Positions 36,298 to 47,686 of a DNA stretch of 64,000 nucleotides are shown here, one piece after another. Made by a program: the position numbers and the translations under genes. The DNA comes from Cobetia amphilecti. GTDB taxonomy: Bacteria; Pseudomonadota; Gammaproteobacteria; Pseudomonadales; Halomonadaceae. The stretch lies in the NCBI RefSeq assembly GCF_020217465.1, contig NZ_CP084115.1:806001-870000 (forward strand). The letters run 5' to 3'. Position 1 is the first letter of the stretch, and each line of letters opens with the position of its first letter. A model generated the notes under the pieces. That model was not told the DNA's origin and ran no database searches. It saw only the letters and a program-made list of their open reading frames with translations.

Positions 36298-37365
36298 TCA
36301 GATCACGCCGCTGGCCAGCAGGCCGTGCATATGGATGGCTCCGATGGGGTGCTCATCCTCGTCACAGACTACCAGAACGCTGATGCGGTTTTCTTCCATG
36401 ATGCGCACCGCTTCGGCGGCCAGCATGCTGGCGCGCACGGTCTTGCCGCCACGGGTCATGACATCATCGACCTTCAGCGCGCGCAGATCGCCATGCTGGT
36501 CGAGGGTGCGGCGCAGGTCACCATCGGTATAGACGCCGACCAGGTGGTCGTCATCATCGATCACGCAGGTGAAGCCCATGCCCTGACGCGTGATCTCGAG
36601 CAGCGCATCGCGCAGCGGGCTGCCGAGTGCCACGCGCGGCAGGGCATCGCCGTGGTGCATCACGTCCTGAACCCGCAGCAGCAGGCGTCGGCCCAGGCTG
36701 CCACCCGGGTGGGAAAGCGCGAATTCCTCGGCAGTGAAGCCGCGGGCCTCCAGCAGTGCCACCGCCAGGGCGTCGCCCATCACCAGCGCGGCGGTGGTCG
36801 AGGCGGTGGGTGCCAGATTCAGCGGGCAGGCTTCCTGGGCGACGCTGGTGTCCAGATGCGCCTCGGCGTCACGCGCCAGGGTCGAGCCGGGCTTGCCGGT
36901 CATCGAGACCAGCGGGGTGCCCATGCGCTTCAATAGCGGCAGCAGCGCCGTGACCTCGGCGGTCTCCCCGGAGTTGGACAGCGCCAGCACCACATCGGCC
37001 GGCGTGATCATGCCCAGATCGCCATGGCTGGCTTCACCGGGATGGACGAAGAAGGCCGGCGTGCCGGTGCTGGCCAGGGTGGCGGCGATCTTGCTGGCGA
37101 CATGGCCGGATTTGCCCATGCCGGTCACGATGACGCGGCCCTTGGTGGCCAGCATCAGCTGACAGGCGCGGTCGAAGTCGTCATCGAGATGGCTTTCGAG
37201 CGCGGCGATGGCCGCTTCCTCAATGGCGAAGGTACGGCGGGCGCTGGCGCGAAAATCCGCCTGGCTGGCCGGAGTCTCATCGGCGGCGGACTGGCTGGCG
37301 GCGGTCTGACTTGAAGCAGAGGCGCCAGGCGCGGTGGCGTGCGGGGTGCTGGAAGGCTCGGTCAT
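36298..37365 (-). CDS. kdsD: Arabinose-5-phosphate isomerase KdsD
   Basis: A 355-residue enzyme with a sugar-isomerase domain (GMGKSGHVASKIAATLASTG and HPGEASHGDLGMI, about residues 80-120). Two CBS domains follow (about 230-350). It converts ribulose-5-P to arabinose-5-P, the first step to KDO. The first 40 residues are Ser/Ala/Gln-rich and absent from E. coli KdsD (328), in line with other repeat-like N-termini here. The ATG at 37365 has only a weak ribosome-binding site. Confidence 0.94.
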   Translation of the reverse strand: MTEPSSTPHATAPGASASSQTAASQSAADETPASQADFRASARRTFAIEEAAIAALESHLDDDFDRACQLMLATKGRVIVTGMGKSGHVASKIAATLASTGTPAFFVHPGEASHGDLGMITPADVVLALSNSGETAEVTALLPLLKRMGTPLVSMTGKPGSTLARDAEAHLDTSVAQEACPLNLAPTASTTAALVMGDALAVALLEARGFTAEEFALSHPGGSLGRRLLLRVQDVMHHGDALPRVALGSPLRDALLEITRQGMGFTCVIDDDDHLVGVYTDGDLRRTLDQHGDLRALKVDDVMTRGGKTVRASMLAAEAVRIMEENRISVLVVCDEDEHPIGAIHMHGLLASGVI

Positions 37366-37464
37366 GATCGAATTGTTGCCTGTGGTTGGCCAGGGCTCAA
37401 ACCGCGCGGAAAGGGCGTGTCATCCCGCGCGGCGGCGTGGCAAACGATGATGAAGACGCTGCCG

Positions 37465-38409
37465 TCAGCGAGTCAGGCTGATGGCAAGCCAGGCCGTGTA
37501 GGCCAGATAGCAGGCGAGCAGGATAACACCTGGGCCGCGGCCGATGCGCCCACGGCGCTGCCAGATGAGCAGCGCGGCCAGCAGCAGCGTCAGCCCCAGC
37601 ATCACCGGATAGTCACGGCTGATGGCGCTGCCATCCACCGGGCCCGGCGCCAGCAGGCCCGGCACGGGCAGCACGGCGAGGATGTTGAACAGGTTGGAAC
37701 CGATGACGTTGCCGATGGCGATGTCGTGATGGCGCTTGAGGGCGCTGGCCACGCTGGCGGCCAGTTCCGGCAGGCTGGTGCCGATGGCGATCACGGTCAG
37801 GCCGATGATCAATTCCGGCACGCCGAGTGCCTGGGCGATGTCGGTCGCTCCCCACACCAGCGCACGCGAGCTGGCGATCAGCACCGCCAGCCCGACCAGC
37901 AGCCAGAAGATGGCGCGTCCGGTGCTCATCTCGGGCACGTCATCCTGGCTTTCCGCCTCGCTCGGCGAATCGACCTTGAACAGCCACACCAGCGTGAAGA
38001 CCAGCAGGGCCAGCAACAGGATGCCATCGAGACGCTCGAGCCCGCTGTTGGACAGCGCATAACCGCCCAGCGCCGTGGCCGCCAGCAGCAGCGGAAGCTC
38101 GCGGCGCACCAGCCCGAAATGCACCGGAATCGGGGCGATCAACGCCGTGACGCCGAGCACCAGGCCGATATTGGCGATGTTGGAGCCCAGCGCATTGCCG
38201 GTCGCGATATCCGGAGTGCCATCAAGAGAGGCCATGATGGAGACGACGATCTCGGGGGCAGAGGTGCCGACGGAGACGATCGTCATCCCGATCAGCAGCT
38301 TGCTCATCCCGGCGCGCCACGCAGTGGCCGCGGCTCCTTCGACGAAGCGATCAGCACTCCAGACAAGACCAATCAGGCCGATGACGACTGCAAGGATGGG
38401 ATATAGCAT
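37465..38409 (-). CDS. yrbG: Calcium/sodium antiporter YrbG (CaCA family)
   Basis: A 314-residue membrane protein with two inverted halves, each with a CaCA alpha repeat: GMTIVSVGTSAPEIVVS in the first and GLTVIAIGTSLPELAAS in the second. About ten membrane helices are expected. It exchanges Ca2+ for Na+. It heads the yrbG-kdsD-kdsC-lptCAB group in the order found in E. coli. A clear sigma-70 promoter lies 54-82 bp upstream. Confidence 0.94.
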   Translation of the reverse strand: MLYPILAVVIGLIGLVWSADRFVEGAAATAWRAGMSKLLIGMTIVSVGTSAPEIVVSIMASLDGTPDIATGNALGSNIANIGLVLGVTALIAPIPVHFGLVRRELPLLLAATALGGYALSNSGLERLDGILLLALLVFTLVWLFKVDSPSEAESQDDVPEMSTGRAIFWLLVGLAVLIASSRALVWGATDIAQALGVPELIIGLTVIAIGTSLPELAASVASALKRHHDIAIGNVIGSNLFNILAVLPVPGLLAPGPVDGSAISRDYPVMLGLTLLLAALLIWQRRGRIGRGPGVILLACYLAYTAWLAISLTR

Positions 38410-38462
38410 CAGAACTCTCGGGGCAGGGGGCAGGGCGGTGGCGTATCGCCGGGAACCGCGCC

Positions 38463-38491
38463 ATTAAACGCATCCCCCCAATCCTTTGCAA
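38463..38491 (-). promoter_or_regulatory. Sigma-70 promoter of yrbG
   Basis: On the minus strand -35 TTGCAA (38486-38491) and -10 TTTAAT (38463-38468) are 17 nt apart, giving a leader of about 47 nt to yrbG. Confidence 0.6.
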
Positions 38492-38724
38492 GACAGTGGC
38501 CATGTTCCCATTGTCGAGCCTCTTGCCGAGCGCTTTGTTGAGCGCGTCACCACCCGCGGCACGGCTCTGTTGCCTTGATGAGACTGGCGGCACAGGGGTG
38601 GGTTCGGATACGATGTTCGCTAACTAACTTGATCCTTGGATCCCATGACTCGGACATTCGACCTGTTCGCGAGCCGACTGCGTGTGGCTCGTTACGGCGA
38701 AGGTCCCTCACAGCGGATGCTTCT

Positions 38725-39645
38725 ATGACTGATTTGCCCGGTCAGACCGCAACCCGGACGGGTGCGGACGGCCAGGATGCGCAGGCTTCTTCACGCGGCG
38801 CGGCAGGCGAGATCAATCTCGATGACGCCCTGATTCGTGTCGAAGGCCTGCGGTTCACCCGTGGAGAACGCGAGATATTCTCCGGCATCGACCTCAAGAT
38901 CCCGCGCGGCAAGATAACCGCCATCATGGGGCCTTCCGGTACCGGCAAGACGACACTGCTCAAGTTGATCGGCGGCCAGTTGACGCCCTCGGCAGGGCGC
39001 GTCGAGATCGCCGGCTTGCACGTGCATGGCCTGTCGCGGCGCGAGCTGTTTCGCATGCGCCGTCGCATGGGCATGCTGTTTCAGAGCGGTGCCCTGTTCT
39101 CCGATCTGAGCGTGTTCGAGAACGTCGCCTTCCCGCTGCGCGTCCACACCGATCTCCCCGATGCGATGATTCGTGACATCGTGCTGATCAAGCTCGAGTC
39201 CGTCGGGCTGCGCGGCGCGCGTGAATTGATGCCGGCCGAACTCTCCGGCGGCATGACGCGGCGTGTGGCACTGGCGCGAGCCATCGCGCTGGACCCGGAC
39301 CTCATCATGTACGACGAGCCCTTTGCCGGGCAGGACCCCATCTCGATGGGCGTGCTGGTCAATCTGATCCGGCGCCTCAACGATGCGCTGGGCATGACGG
39401 CGCTGGTGGTCTCGCACGACATCAAGGAAACGCTGACCATCGCCGATTACGTCTATGTGATCGCCGATGGCAAGGTGATGGCGCAGGGCACCCCCGAGGC
39501 GCTGAACGCCGAATCGGACCCGCGTGTGGCCCAGTTCATCCACGGCAAGCCGGATGGCCCGGTGCCCTTCCATTACCCCGCCCCGGACTTCGCCGGCGAC
39601 ATTCTCGATGGTCGCGAATCGGCAACCCGCAGGAGAGAGTCATGA
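38725..39645 (+). CDS. mlaF: Phospholipid transport ATPase MlaF
   Basis: A 306-residue ABC ATPase of the Mla system, which keeps phospholipids out of the outer leaflet. Walker A is GPSGTGKTT (residues 69-77), the signature [15 protein letters not shown] and Walker [14 protein letters not shown]. The ATG at 38725 gives about 35 residues before the ABC domain (E. coli MlaF 269). A longer frame to 38575 has no support. It heads mlaFEDCB with the end overlapping mlaE by four bases. The spacer to yrbG (38410-38724) shows no convincing plus-strand promoter. Confidence 0.95.
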   Translation: MTDLPGQTATRTGADGQDAQASSRGAAGEINLDDALIRVEGLRFTRGEREIFSGIDLKIPRGKITAIMGPSGTGKTTLLKLIGGQLTPSAGRVEIAGLHVHGLSRRELFRMRRRMGMLFQSGALFSDLSVFENVAFPLRVHTDLPDAMIRDIVLIKLESVGLRGARELMPAELSGGMTRRVALARAIALDPDLIMYDEPFAGQDPISMGVLVNLIRRLNDALGMTALVVSHDIKETLTIADYVYVIADGKVMAQGTPEALNAESDPRVAQFIHGKPDGPVPFHYPAPDFAGDILDGRESATRRRES

Positions 39646-40442
39646 GTGGTCTGAATCGTGGCCCGCTCGGGGCCATCACGTCACTGGGCCGCAGCAGCAT
39701 CGATGTGATCGCGGCCATCGGGCGTGCCGGCATGCTGCTGGTGCAGGCCGGCATCGGCATTCCGTCCCGTGAGGGCATCGGCCTGTGGGTGCGGCAGATG
39801 CACTTCGTCGGTGTGCTGTCGCTGGCCATCGTGCTGGTCTCGGGGCTGTTCATCGGCATGGTGCTGGCACTGCAGGGCTACACCATTCTGGTCGGTTTCG
39901 GCGCCGAGGAGGCGCTGGGGCAGATGGTGTCGCTGTCACTGCTGCGCGAGCTGGCGCCTGTGGTCGCGGCCTTGCTGTTTGCCGGGCGCGCGGGATCGGC
40001 GCTGACGGCGGAGATCGGCCTGATGAAGGCGACCGAGCAGTTGACCAGCATGGAGATGATCGGCGTCGATCCGCTCAAGCGCATCGTCGCGCCGCGCCTG
40101 TGGGCCGGTTTCGTCTCGCTGCCACTGCTGACCATCGGCTTCAGTGTCGTCGGCATCTGGGGCGGCAAGCTGGTGGGGGTCGACTGGCTGGGCATCTACG
40201 AGGGCGCCTACTGGAGCAGCATGCAGTCGAACGTCGATTTCATCGGTGATGTCATGAATGGCGTCATCAAGTCACTGGTCTTCGGGCTGGTGGTCAGCTG
40301 GATCGCCGTCTTCCAGGGCTATGACCTGATCCCGACCTCGGAAGGCATTTCGCGCGCCACCACGCGTACCGTGGTTTATTCATCTTTGGCGGTGCTGGGA
40401 CTCGACTTTGTCCTCACGGCCGTCATGTTCGGAGAGATTTGA
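39642..40442 (+). CDS. mlaE: Phospholipid transport permease MlaE
   Basis: A 266-residue permease with five to six membrane segments and the MlaE stretch [35 protein letters not shown] (read as [14 protein letters not shown] and [14 protein letters not shown]). It forms the membrane dimer of MlaFEDB. It overlaps both neighbours (ATGA with mlaF, TGATG with mlaD). Confidence 0.96.
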   Translation: MSGLNRGPLGAITSLGRSSIDVIAAIGRAGMLLVQAGIGIPSREGIGLWVRQMHFVGVLSLAIVLVSGLFIGMVLALQGYTILVGFGAEEALGQMVSLSLLRELAPVVAALLFAGRAGSALTAEIGLMKATEQLTSMEMIGVDPLKRIVAPRLWAGFVSLPLLTIGFSVVGIWGGKLVGVDWLGIYEGAYWSSMQSNVDFIGDVMNGVIKSLVFGLVVSWIAVFQGYDLIPTSEGISRATTRTVVYSSLAVLGLDFVLTAVMFGEI

Positions 40443-40906
40443 TGAAACGTACCCGCATGCTCGAGTTCGGCGTGGGCCTGTTCATACTCGCTGGTTTCCT
40501 GGGAATGGTCTTCCTGGGACTACGTGTCAGCGGCGTCACGTTCCAGCAGGCCGATGACACCTTCGTGCTCAATGCCAACTTCTCAGGGATCGGAAGCCTC
40601 AAGGCGCGGTCAAAGGTCACGATGGCAGGTGTTGCCGTCGGCAGCGTCGAGAAGATCGAGCTGGACCCTAAGTGGTTTGACGCCCGTGTCACGATGAAGC
40701 TCGACAGCAGCCTGCGTGGCAAGCTGAGCAAGGACACCACCGCCGCCATCCTGACGTCCGGCCTGCTGGGCGAGCAGTACATCGGCCTGAGCACCGGGGG
40801 AGATCCGGACGTGCTGGAGGATGGCGATACCATTCGCGATACCCAGTCTGCACTGGTGCTGGAAGAGTTGATCCAGCAGTTCGTGTCCAATTTTTCGAAG
40901 AGCTGA
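40442..40906 (+). CDS. mlaD: MCE-domain phospholipid-binding protein MlaD
   Basis: A 154-residue protein with one N-terminal membrane helix (about 8-28) and a single MCE domain (about 38-115: NFSGIGSLKARSKVTMAGV, then SGLLGEQYIGLSTGG). Hexameric MlaD forms the lipid channel between MlaE and MlaC. The ATG at 40442 shares one base with the mlaE stop. A TTG one codon earlier is unnecessary. Its stop lies in a 15-bp repeat. Confidence 0.95.
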   Translation: MKRTRMLEFGVGLFILAGFLGMVFLGLRVSGVTFQQADDTFVLNANFSGIGSLKARSKVTMAGVAVGSVEKIELDPKWFDARVTMKLDSSLRGKLSKDTTAAILTSGLLGEQYIGLSTGGDPDVLEDGDTIRDTQSALVLEELIQQFVSNFSKS

Positions 40907-40946
40907 TTCTCGTAGCGTTGATTCTGGATGCGCTGTTCATCCAAGT
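40902..40946. repeat. 15-bp repeat across the mlaD stop codon
   Basis: GCTGATTCTCGTAGC (40902-40916) and GTTGATTCTGGATGC (40917-40931), then a decayed GCTGTTCATCCAAGT. The mlaD TGA is in the first copy and is repeated in frame in the second. Confidence 0.75.
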
Positions 40947-41045
40947 GCAGGCATCCGGCGCACGCGTGTGATGCACCGGAAGACCTGACTCGGTGCCTGC
41001 GGTTTCACGTTCGAGCACGATGCACATTTTCAAGGAGCAACCCTG

Positions 41046-41708
41046 ATGACCTCTAGCCTCAAGAAGCTGATTCGTCCGTTGAGCGTGCTGAGCCTGTCCG
41101 CCCTGATGGCGCTGAGCCCGCTGGCCATGGCCGCCCCGCAGGAGCCGGACGTGCTGCTGCGCGACACGGTCGAGGGCCTGACGACCAAGATCGATAGCCG
41201 CGAGAGCTACTACAAGGACAACGTCGACGAGCTGGAAACCCTGGTGGATTCCGCGCTGAAGCCGGTGGTGGATTATCGCTACATCGCCGCCAGCGTGATG
41301 GGCAAGTACTTCAAGGGCGCCTCTCCTGAGCAGCGCACCGAATTCTCCAAGGTCTTCCATGACACCCTGATCGGCACCTACGCCAAGGGTCTGGTGAGCT
41401 TCGATTACGCCAGGTTGGACGTGAAGGACAGCGAAGGCGAGCGTCGCTATGAAGACCAGGACACCGTCTACATGGACGTGGTCGATACCAAGGGCAAGGT
41501 CTACCCGGTGGCCTATTCCATGCGTCTGCGCAACGACGAGTGGAAGGTGGTCAACGTGATCGTCAATGGCGTCAATCTGGGCCTGACCTTCCGCAACCAG
41601 TTCGATCAGGCCATGCGTGACAACGGCCGCGACATCGACGCCGTCATCAAGGGCTGGCAGCCGGATGTCGACCTCGAGAAGGGTGAGGGGGATCAGGGCA
41701 ACAGCTGA
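41046..41708 (+). CDS. mlaC: Periplasmic phospholipid carrier MlaC
   Basis: A 220-residue secreted protein with a signal peptide (LSVLSLSALMALSPLAMA, cleavage before APQEPD) and the MlaC/Ttg2D fold (VVDYRYIAASVMGKYFKGAS, later VVNVIVNGVNLGLTFRNQF). It ferries phospholipid between the MlaA-porin complex and MlaFEDB. AAGGAG precedes the ATG. It is separated from mlaD by 139 bp containing a repeat. Confidence 0.95.
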   Translation: MTSSLKKLIRPLSVLSLSALMALSPLAMAAPQEPDVLLRDTVEGLTTKIDSRESYYKDNVDELETLVDSALKPVVDYRYIAASVMGKYFKGASPEQRTEFSKVFHDTLIGTYAKGLVSFDYARLDVKDSEGERRYEDQDTVYMDVVDTKGKVYPVAYSMRLRNDEWKVVNVIVNGVNLGLTFRNQFDQAMRDNGRDIDAVIKGWQPDVDLEKGEGDQGNS

Positions 41709-41722
41709 GCCCTGTCGTCGCC

Positions 41723-42094
41723 ATGACCATGAAAACTCTCTTCGATCGCGAGGGCGTCACGCTGCAAGCCGGTGACGCACGGCTGAGCCTGAGTGGCCAG
41801 CCGGATTTCGACAATGCCGCAGAGCTGGCGGATTCCGGCAGGAAATGGCTGGGGCGCCGCGAGGATGGGGTTTCCATCGATCTGTGCGGCGTGGATAGCG
41901 CCAGTACCGCCACCCTGAGCGTACTGCTCGAGTGGCAGCGCCATCTGGCGGAGCATGGTGGGCATGTCGCTCACCTCGCGCTGTCTCCCGCATTGAGCCG
42001 ACTGGCGGCAGTCTCCGGACTGGAAAACCTGCTGCCGGGGCTGAATGTCGCTGAGATCAGCGCCGAGCCCCCGCTGTCACTCGAGACGTCCTGA
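41723..42094 (+). CDS. mlaB: STAS-domain protein MlaB
   Basis: A 123-residue single STAS domain (SIDLCGVDSASTATLSVLLEW is the anti-sigma-antagonist-like core). MlaB binds MlaF and is needed for assembly and activity of the ATPase. It starts 14 nt after mlaC. ATGs at 41723 and 41729 are both possible and neither has a clear ribosome-binding site. Confidence 0.9.
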   Translation: MTMKTLFDREGVTLQAGDARLSLSGQPDFDNAAELADSGRKWLGRREDGVSIDLCGVDSASTATLSVLLEWQRHLAEHGGHVAHLALSPALSRLAAVSGLENLLPGLNVAEISAEPPLSLETS

Positions 42095-42101
42095 GTCAGC
42101 G

Positions 42102-42126
42102 GCGGCCTGACCGTCTGTCAGGCCGC
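42102..42126 (+). terminator. Hairpin after mlaB
   Basis: A perfect 10-bp stem GCGGCCTGAC/GTCAGGCCGC with a 5-nt loop starts 7 nt after the mlaB stop. It has no U tract. It may end the mla transcript or protect its 3' end. Confidence 0.45.
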
Positions 42127-42317
42127 ACCGCTCTGCTGGAGGCTCGAGGCTTGTCCGTATCGCCATTCATGCGCGCGGCAACGTGGAGGCAGCGATTGAC
42201 TGCCAATCGCGTTCCCGCGCGCTTTTGATTACCATGTGCGGTCATATCGCATCGATCGTCGCGCAAGGATTCCCTGCCACGATCCCGACATGTACCGCGA
42301 AGGAGTCACCGCCCGTC

Positions 42318-42572
42318 ATGCAACCGAATGATGTCAAGGCCCTGCTCGAGGCTCGTATCGAGAACGTCGATTTTCATATCCAGGGTGAAGGCTGCAATTT
42401 CCAGGTCGTCGCCGTGGGGGATGTCTTTGCCGAGCTGAGCCGCGTCAAGGCCCAGCAGCTGGTCTACTCCGCACTCAATGACGAGATCCGCTCTGGCGCG
42501 CTGCATGCCATCAGCATTCGTACCTATACCCCGGCGCAGTTCGAAGCTGCCGCCGGCAACGCTCAGGGTTGA
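42318..42572 (+). CDS. ibaG: BolA-family protein IbaG (YrbA)
   Basis: An 84-residue BolA-like protein (MQPNDVKALLEARI, later ELSRVKAQQLVYSAL). IbaG binds Fe-S clusters with monothiol glutaredoxin and is linked to acid stress. It keeps its usual place between mlaB and murA, whose ATG is 12 nt downstream. Upstream in-frame codons are not supported, and an AAGGAG lies 13 nt before the ATG. Confidence 0.92.
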   Translation: MQPNDVKALLEARIENVDFHIQGEGCNFQVVAVGDVFAELSRVKAQQLVYSALNDEIRSGALHAISIRTYTPAQFEAAAGNAQG

Positions 42573-43850
<1,278 letters not shown>

Positions 43851-43864
43851 TCAGTGCCCCACCT

Positions 43865-43896
43865 CGCGCTGCCGGCCTTGATTGACCGGCAGCGCG
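43865..43896 (+). terminator. Hairpin between murA and hisG
   Basis: A perfect 11-bp stem CGCGCTGCCGG/CCGGCAGCGCG with a 10-nt loop starts 15 nt after the murA stop and ends 37 nt before hisG. No U tract follows, so it may be a processing or pausing site rather than a terminator. Confidence 0.45.
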
Positions 43897-43933
43897 TGCC
43901 GAATTCCTACGTACAAGCACGGGCGAATACCCC

Positions 43934-44578
43934 ATGAGCAAGCAACTGGTCGTCGCCCTCTCCAAGGGGCGTATCCTCAAGGAAACCCTGCCGCTGCTGG
44001 CTGACGCTGGCATCGAGCCGCTGGAAGATCTCGACAAGAGCCGCAAGCTGCTCTTCGATACCAATCTGCCGGACGTCAAGCTGGTCATCATCCGTGCCAC
44101 CGACGTGCCGACCTACGTGCAGCTGGGCGCCGCCGATCTCGGCATCGCCGGCAAGGACGTGCTGCTCGAGCATGGTGCCGAAGGCCTGTACGAGCCGCTG
44201 GACCTGGAAATCGCCAAGTGTCGCCTGATGACCGCCGGTGTCGTCGGTCAGCAGCAGCAGGGCGCTCGCCGCCGTGTCGCGACCAAGTTCGTCGATGTCG
44301 CGCGTCGCTATTACGCCGAGCAGGGCATCCAGGCCGAAGTCATCAAGCTTTACGGCGCGATGGAACTGGCCCCGCTGATGAATCTGGCCGACGAGATCGT
44401 CGATATCGTCGACACCGGCAACACCCTGCGTGCCAACGGCATGGAGCCGCGTGAGCTGATCACCGACATCAGCACGCGTCTGGTGGTCAACAAGGCCGCC
44501 ATGACCATGAAGCACGATCGCCTCAAGCCGCTGATCGATCGCCTGCGTCAGGCCGTGGAAGTCCGCCGCGAGGCGTGA
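43934..44578 (+). CDS. hisG: ATP phosphoribosyltransferase, short form
   Basis: A 214-residue short HisG with the catalytic domain only ([14 protein letters not shown], later [13 protein letters not shown] at the PRPP site). It lacks the C-terminal regulatory domain of long HisG. Short forms need the HisZ partner for activity and histidine feedback. No hisZ is in the window, so it must lie elsewhere. It is followed by hisD after 191 bp. Confidence 0.96.
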   Translation: MSKQLVVALSKGRILKETLPLLADAGIEPLEDLDKSRKLLFDTNLPDVKLVIIRATDVPTYVQLGAADLGIAGKDVLLEHGAEGLYEPLDLEIAKCRLMTAGVVGQQQQGARRRVATKFVDVARRYYAEQGIQAEVIKLYGAMELAPLMNLADEIVDIVDTGNTLRANGMEPRELITDISTRLVVNKAAMTMKHDRLKPLIDRLRQAVEVRREA

Positions 44579-44769
44579 TGGCCGCGTGCTGTCGGCATCG
44601 ACCCGATGGATACCCAAGGTCGCATAGATGACCGTGGCAGAAGATGACTCTCGAAACGCCAGCTGCCGCCCCTGCTCGTCACGATGCTTATCAAGATGAT
44701 GCGGGCAGGCGCTGGACGGAGCCCGTCCGGTTCAGCCTTCTCTGCCAAGCAATGAGAAAAGAGGTTCGC

Positions 44770-46074
44770 ATGGATACCTTGATCAACCGGCTTGATAGCC
44801 GTGATACCGATTTTACTGCCCGCCTGGACCGCTTGCTGTCATGGGAGGGCGTGTCCGATGCCGAGGTACAGCATCGTGTCACCGACATCCTCGCGCGCGT
44901 CAAGCAGGAAGGCGATGCGGCGCTGGTGGAGTTCTCCAACCGCTTCGACCGCCTGAATGTCTCGAGCATGGCCGAGCTGGTCATCGGTGCCGAGCGTCTG
45001 GCCCAGGCCTATGCCGACCTGCCGGCGGATCAGCGCGAGGCGCTGGCCGTGGCTGCCGAGCGTGTGCGTGTCTATCACGAGCATCAGAAGCCGGAAAGCT
45101 GGTCCTTCAAGGACGAGCACGGCAGCCTGCTGGGCCAGAAGGTCACGCCGCTGGACCGCGCCGGGATCTACGTGCCGGGCGGCAAGGCGGCCTATCCGTC
45201 TTCCGTGCTGATGAACGCGATTCCGGCGCATGTCGCGGGCGTGCGCGAGATCATCATGGTCGTGCCGACGCCGGACGGCGTGGTCAATGAGCTGGTGCTG
45301 GCCGCGGCGCACCTGGCGGGTATCGATCGTGTCTTCACCATCGGCGGCGCCCAGGCCGTGGCAGCGCTGGCCTACGGCACCGAGTCCGTGCCGCGCGTCG
45401 ACAAGATCGTCGGTCCCGGCAACATCTACGTGGCGACTGCCAAGCGTGCGGTGTTCGGTCAGGTCGGTATCGACATGATCGCCGGGCCGTCCGAGATTCT
45501 GGTGGTCAGCGATGGCGTGACCGACCCGGACTGGCTGGCGATGGACCTGTTCTCCCAGGCCGAGCACGACGAAGATGCTCAGGCGATCCTGATCGGGTGG
45601 GATGACGAGCACCTGGCCGCCGTCGAGGCCGCCATCGAGCGTCTGGCGCCGACCATGGAGCGTGCCGAGATCATCCTGACCTCGCTGCGTGAGCGCGGTG
45701 CCCTGATTCGCGTCAGCGGACCGGAGCAGGCACTGGAGCTGACCAACCGCATCGCGCCGGAGCACCTGGAGCTTTCGGTAGCGAATCCCGAGGAGTGGGT
45801 CGAGGGCGTGCGTCACGCCGGTGCCATCTTCATGGGTTCGCACACCTCCGAGGCGCTGGGCGATTACTGCGCCGGGCCGAATCACGTGCTGCCGACCTCC
45901 GGCACCGCGCGCTTCTCCTCGCCGCTGGGCGTCTATGACTTCCAGAAGCGCTCCTCGCTGATCCAGTGCTCGCCAGAGGGCGCGTCGGTGCTTGGGCGTA
46001 CTGCCTCGGTACTGGCGCGTGGCGAGTCACTGACGGCGCACGCGCGCAGTGCCGAGAATCGCATTCTCGACTGA
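44770..46074 (+). CDS. hisD: Histidinol dehydrogenase
   Basis: A 434-residue NAD-dependent zinc enzyme for the last two steps of histidine synthesis. [22 protein letters not shown], the signature [13 protein letters not shown] and the catalytic EHLELSV region are present (first motif read as [14 protein letters not shown] plus VLMNAIPA). AGAGG precedes ATG 44770. The frame runs open to 44644 without support. The Pseudomonas-type order would place hisC next, but a terminator and a protease gene follow instead. Confidence 0.96.
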   Translation: MDTLINRLDSRDTDFTARLDRLLSWEGVSDAEVQHRVTDILARVKQEGDAALVEFSNRFDRLNVSSMAELVIGAERLAQAYADLPADQREALAVAAERVRVYHEHQKPESWSFKDEHGSLLGQKVTPLDRAGIYVPGGKAAYPSSVLMNAIPAHVAGVREIIMVVPTPDGVVNELVLAAAHLAGIDRVFTIGGAQAVAALAYGTESVPRVDKIVGPGNIYVATAKRAVFGQVGIDMIAGPSEILVVSDGVTDPDWLAMDLFSQAEHDEDAQAILIGWDDEHLAAVEAAIERLAPTMERAEIILTSLRERGALIRVSGPEQALELTNRIAPEHLELSVANPEEWVEGVRHAGAIFMGSHTSEALGDYCAGPNHVLPTSGTARFSSPLGVYDFQKRSSLIQCSPEGASVLGRTASVLARGESLTAHARSAENRILD

Positions 46075-46098
46075 GCCTGAGCCTTGTCTGGTCAGTGA

Positions 46099-46135
46099 AA
46101 AAAGCCCCGCGACGGATGCCGTCGCGGGGCTTTTT
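46099..46135. terminator. Bidirectional terminator between hisD and degS
   Basis: A 17-bp stem (46099-46115 with 46119-46135) starts with AAAAA and ends with TTTTT. It serves the convergent hisD (plus) and degS (minus) genes. Confidence 0.92.
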
Positions 46136-46183
46136 GTCATCATGGGGCGGGGTCTGCCCAAGGCGCTGCGCCGATGTTCCGGC

Positions 46184-47500
46184 TCAGCCCTTGTCCTGCA
46201 GGGACGGCTCGACGGCCGCCGGCGTGTTGTCGGGAATCGGGCGCTCGCCGACCTTGACGTCGATGTCCAGCGTCTTGCCGTCACGCAGCAGGCGCAACTC
46301 CAGCGCATTGCCGGGTTTGACGGCGGCGATGTCGGCCATCGCCAGGCGAGCATCCAGCAGGCGCTTGCCGCCGATGGCGGTCAGGATATCGCCCGGGCGC
46401 AGGCCGGCACGCGCGGCAGGGCCGTCACGCAGCACGGCGGCCACCACCACACCTTGCGGGGCGCTCAGGCCGAAGGAGTGCGCCAGCGACGGCGTCAGCT
46501 CCTGCACTTCCAGGCCCAGCCAGCCTCGAATCACGCGCCCGTGGTCGACCAGTGACTCGAGGATGTCGCGCGCCAGGTTGGCGGGGATGGCGAAGCCGAT
46601 GCCCTGCGAACCGCCGGAGCGCGAATAGATGGCGGTATTGATGCCGACCAGTGAGCCGTCGGTGTTGATCAGCGCGCCGCCGGAATTGCCGGGGTTGATC
46701 GCGGCATCGGTCTGGATGAAGTCTTCATAGGCGTTCAGACCAAGATGGTTACGTCCGGTGGCCGAGATGATGCCCATGGTGACCGTCTGGCCGACCCCGA
46801 AGGGGTTGCCGATCGCCAGCGAGACATCGCCGACGTGGACCTGGGTGGAATCGGCGATCGCCACGGTGGGCAGGTTGTCGAGGTCGATCTTGAGCGCTGC
46901 AAGGTCGGATTCCGGGTCCACACCCACGACCTTGGCGAACGTCTCGCGGCCATCGCGCAGGGCGACCTGAATCTGGTCGGCGCCCTGGATGACGTGGTTG
47001 TTGGTCAGGATATAGCCGTCACTGGAGAGAATGACCCCAGAGCCCAGGCTCGACAGCATGCGCTGGCTGCGCAGGGCGTCTTCCCCGTAGAACTGGTTGA
47101 AGAAGGGGTCGGACATCAGCGGATGCTTGCTGTCGTCCTTGATCTCGCGCGAGGAGTAGATGTTGACCACCGCCGGGGCGGCGGCGTCCACCGCGGCCTG
47201 ATAGCTGGCCGGGCCGCTGTTGCGCTGCAGCGGCGGTGCTTCACGCAGTACCGGGTCTGCCGACTCCTCGCGCTGCGCCGCTGACAGCGTCAGGCTCGGA
47301 GGTGGCAGCACCTGCTGATTGGCGGCAGAGTTCTGAGATGGGCTCGGGTAGGGGGTGTTGCCGGCCTGCTCGTTCTGCTGCGGGGCGGGCTCGCCCAGAC
47401 CCAGCGTCGGAAAGCGATCCAGCACGACGACGGCCAGCAGGACGCCGGTGACGACGGGCCACAGTAGCGGGAGCAGTGTGCTGCGAAGAGAACGGGGCAT
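46184..47500 (-). CDS. degS: DegS/AlgW-type membrane-anchored serine protease with one PDZ domain
   Basis: A 438-residue protein with one N-terminal membrane helix (about 10-27), a trypsin-like domain with His169 (NNHVIQG), Asp199 (ESDLAAL) and Ser273 (NPGNSGGAL), and a single PDZ domain (about 335-425). This is the architecture of the site-1 protease that cleaves the anti-sigma factor RseA/MucA under envelope stress. AGGTAA precedes ATG 47500. A Gln/Asn/Pro/Ser-rich linker (about 35-95) between anchor and protease makes it longer than DegS (355). Confidence 0.92.
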   Translation of the reverse strand: MPRSLRSTLLPLLWPVVTGVLLAVVVLDRFPTLGLGEPAPQQNEQAGNTPYPSPSQNSAANQQVLPPPSLTLSAAQREESADPVLREAPPLQRNSGPASYQAAVDAAAPAVVNIYSSREIKDDSKHPLMSDPFFNQFYGEDALRSQRMLSSLGSGVILSSDGYILTNNHVIQGADQIQVALRDGRETFAKVVGVDPESDLAALKIDLDNLPTVAIADSTQVHVGDVSLAIGNPFGVGQTVTMGIISATGRNHLGLNAYEDFIQTDAAINPGNSGGALINTDGSLVGINTAIYSRSGGSQGIGFAIPANLARDILESLVDHGRVIRGWLGLEVQELTPSLAHSFGLSAPQGVVVAAVLRDGPAARAGLRPGDILTAIGGKRLLDARLAMADIAAVKPGNALELRLLRDGKTLDIDVKVGERPIPDNTPAAVEPSLQDKG

Positions 47501-47686
47501 CGGATTACCTGATAAAAATTCCGCGCACCGACGCGATGCTGCGGACATGAAGATGAATAGCCTGAAGATCCACGTGCCACGCGAAGGGATGGCCCCGGTC
47601 AAGGCGCGACACGCTTACATGGCGCCGATGCGCCGTTACAATGCTCGCCAGTGTAACACTCGATGACTCTGACTGCTGGAGGCCCA

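Noticed and set aside
44644-44769. Extended N-terminus for hisD
   Set aside because: HisD homologues begin at MDTLINRL-like sequence, and the upstream codons are not family-like. AGAGG marks ATG 44770.
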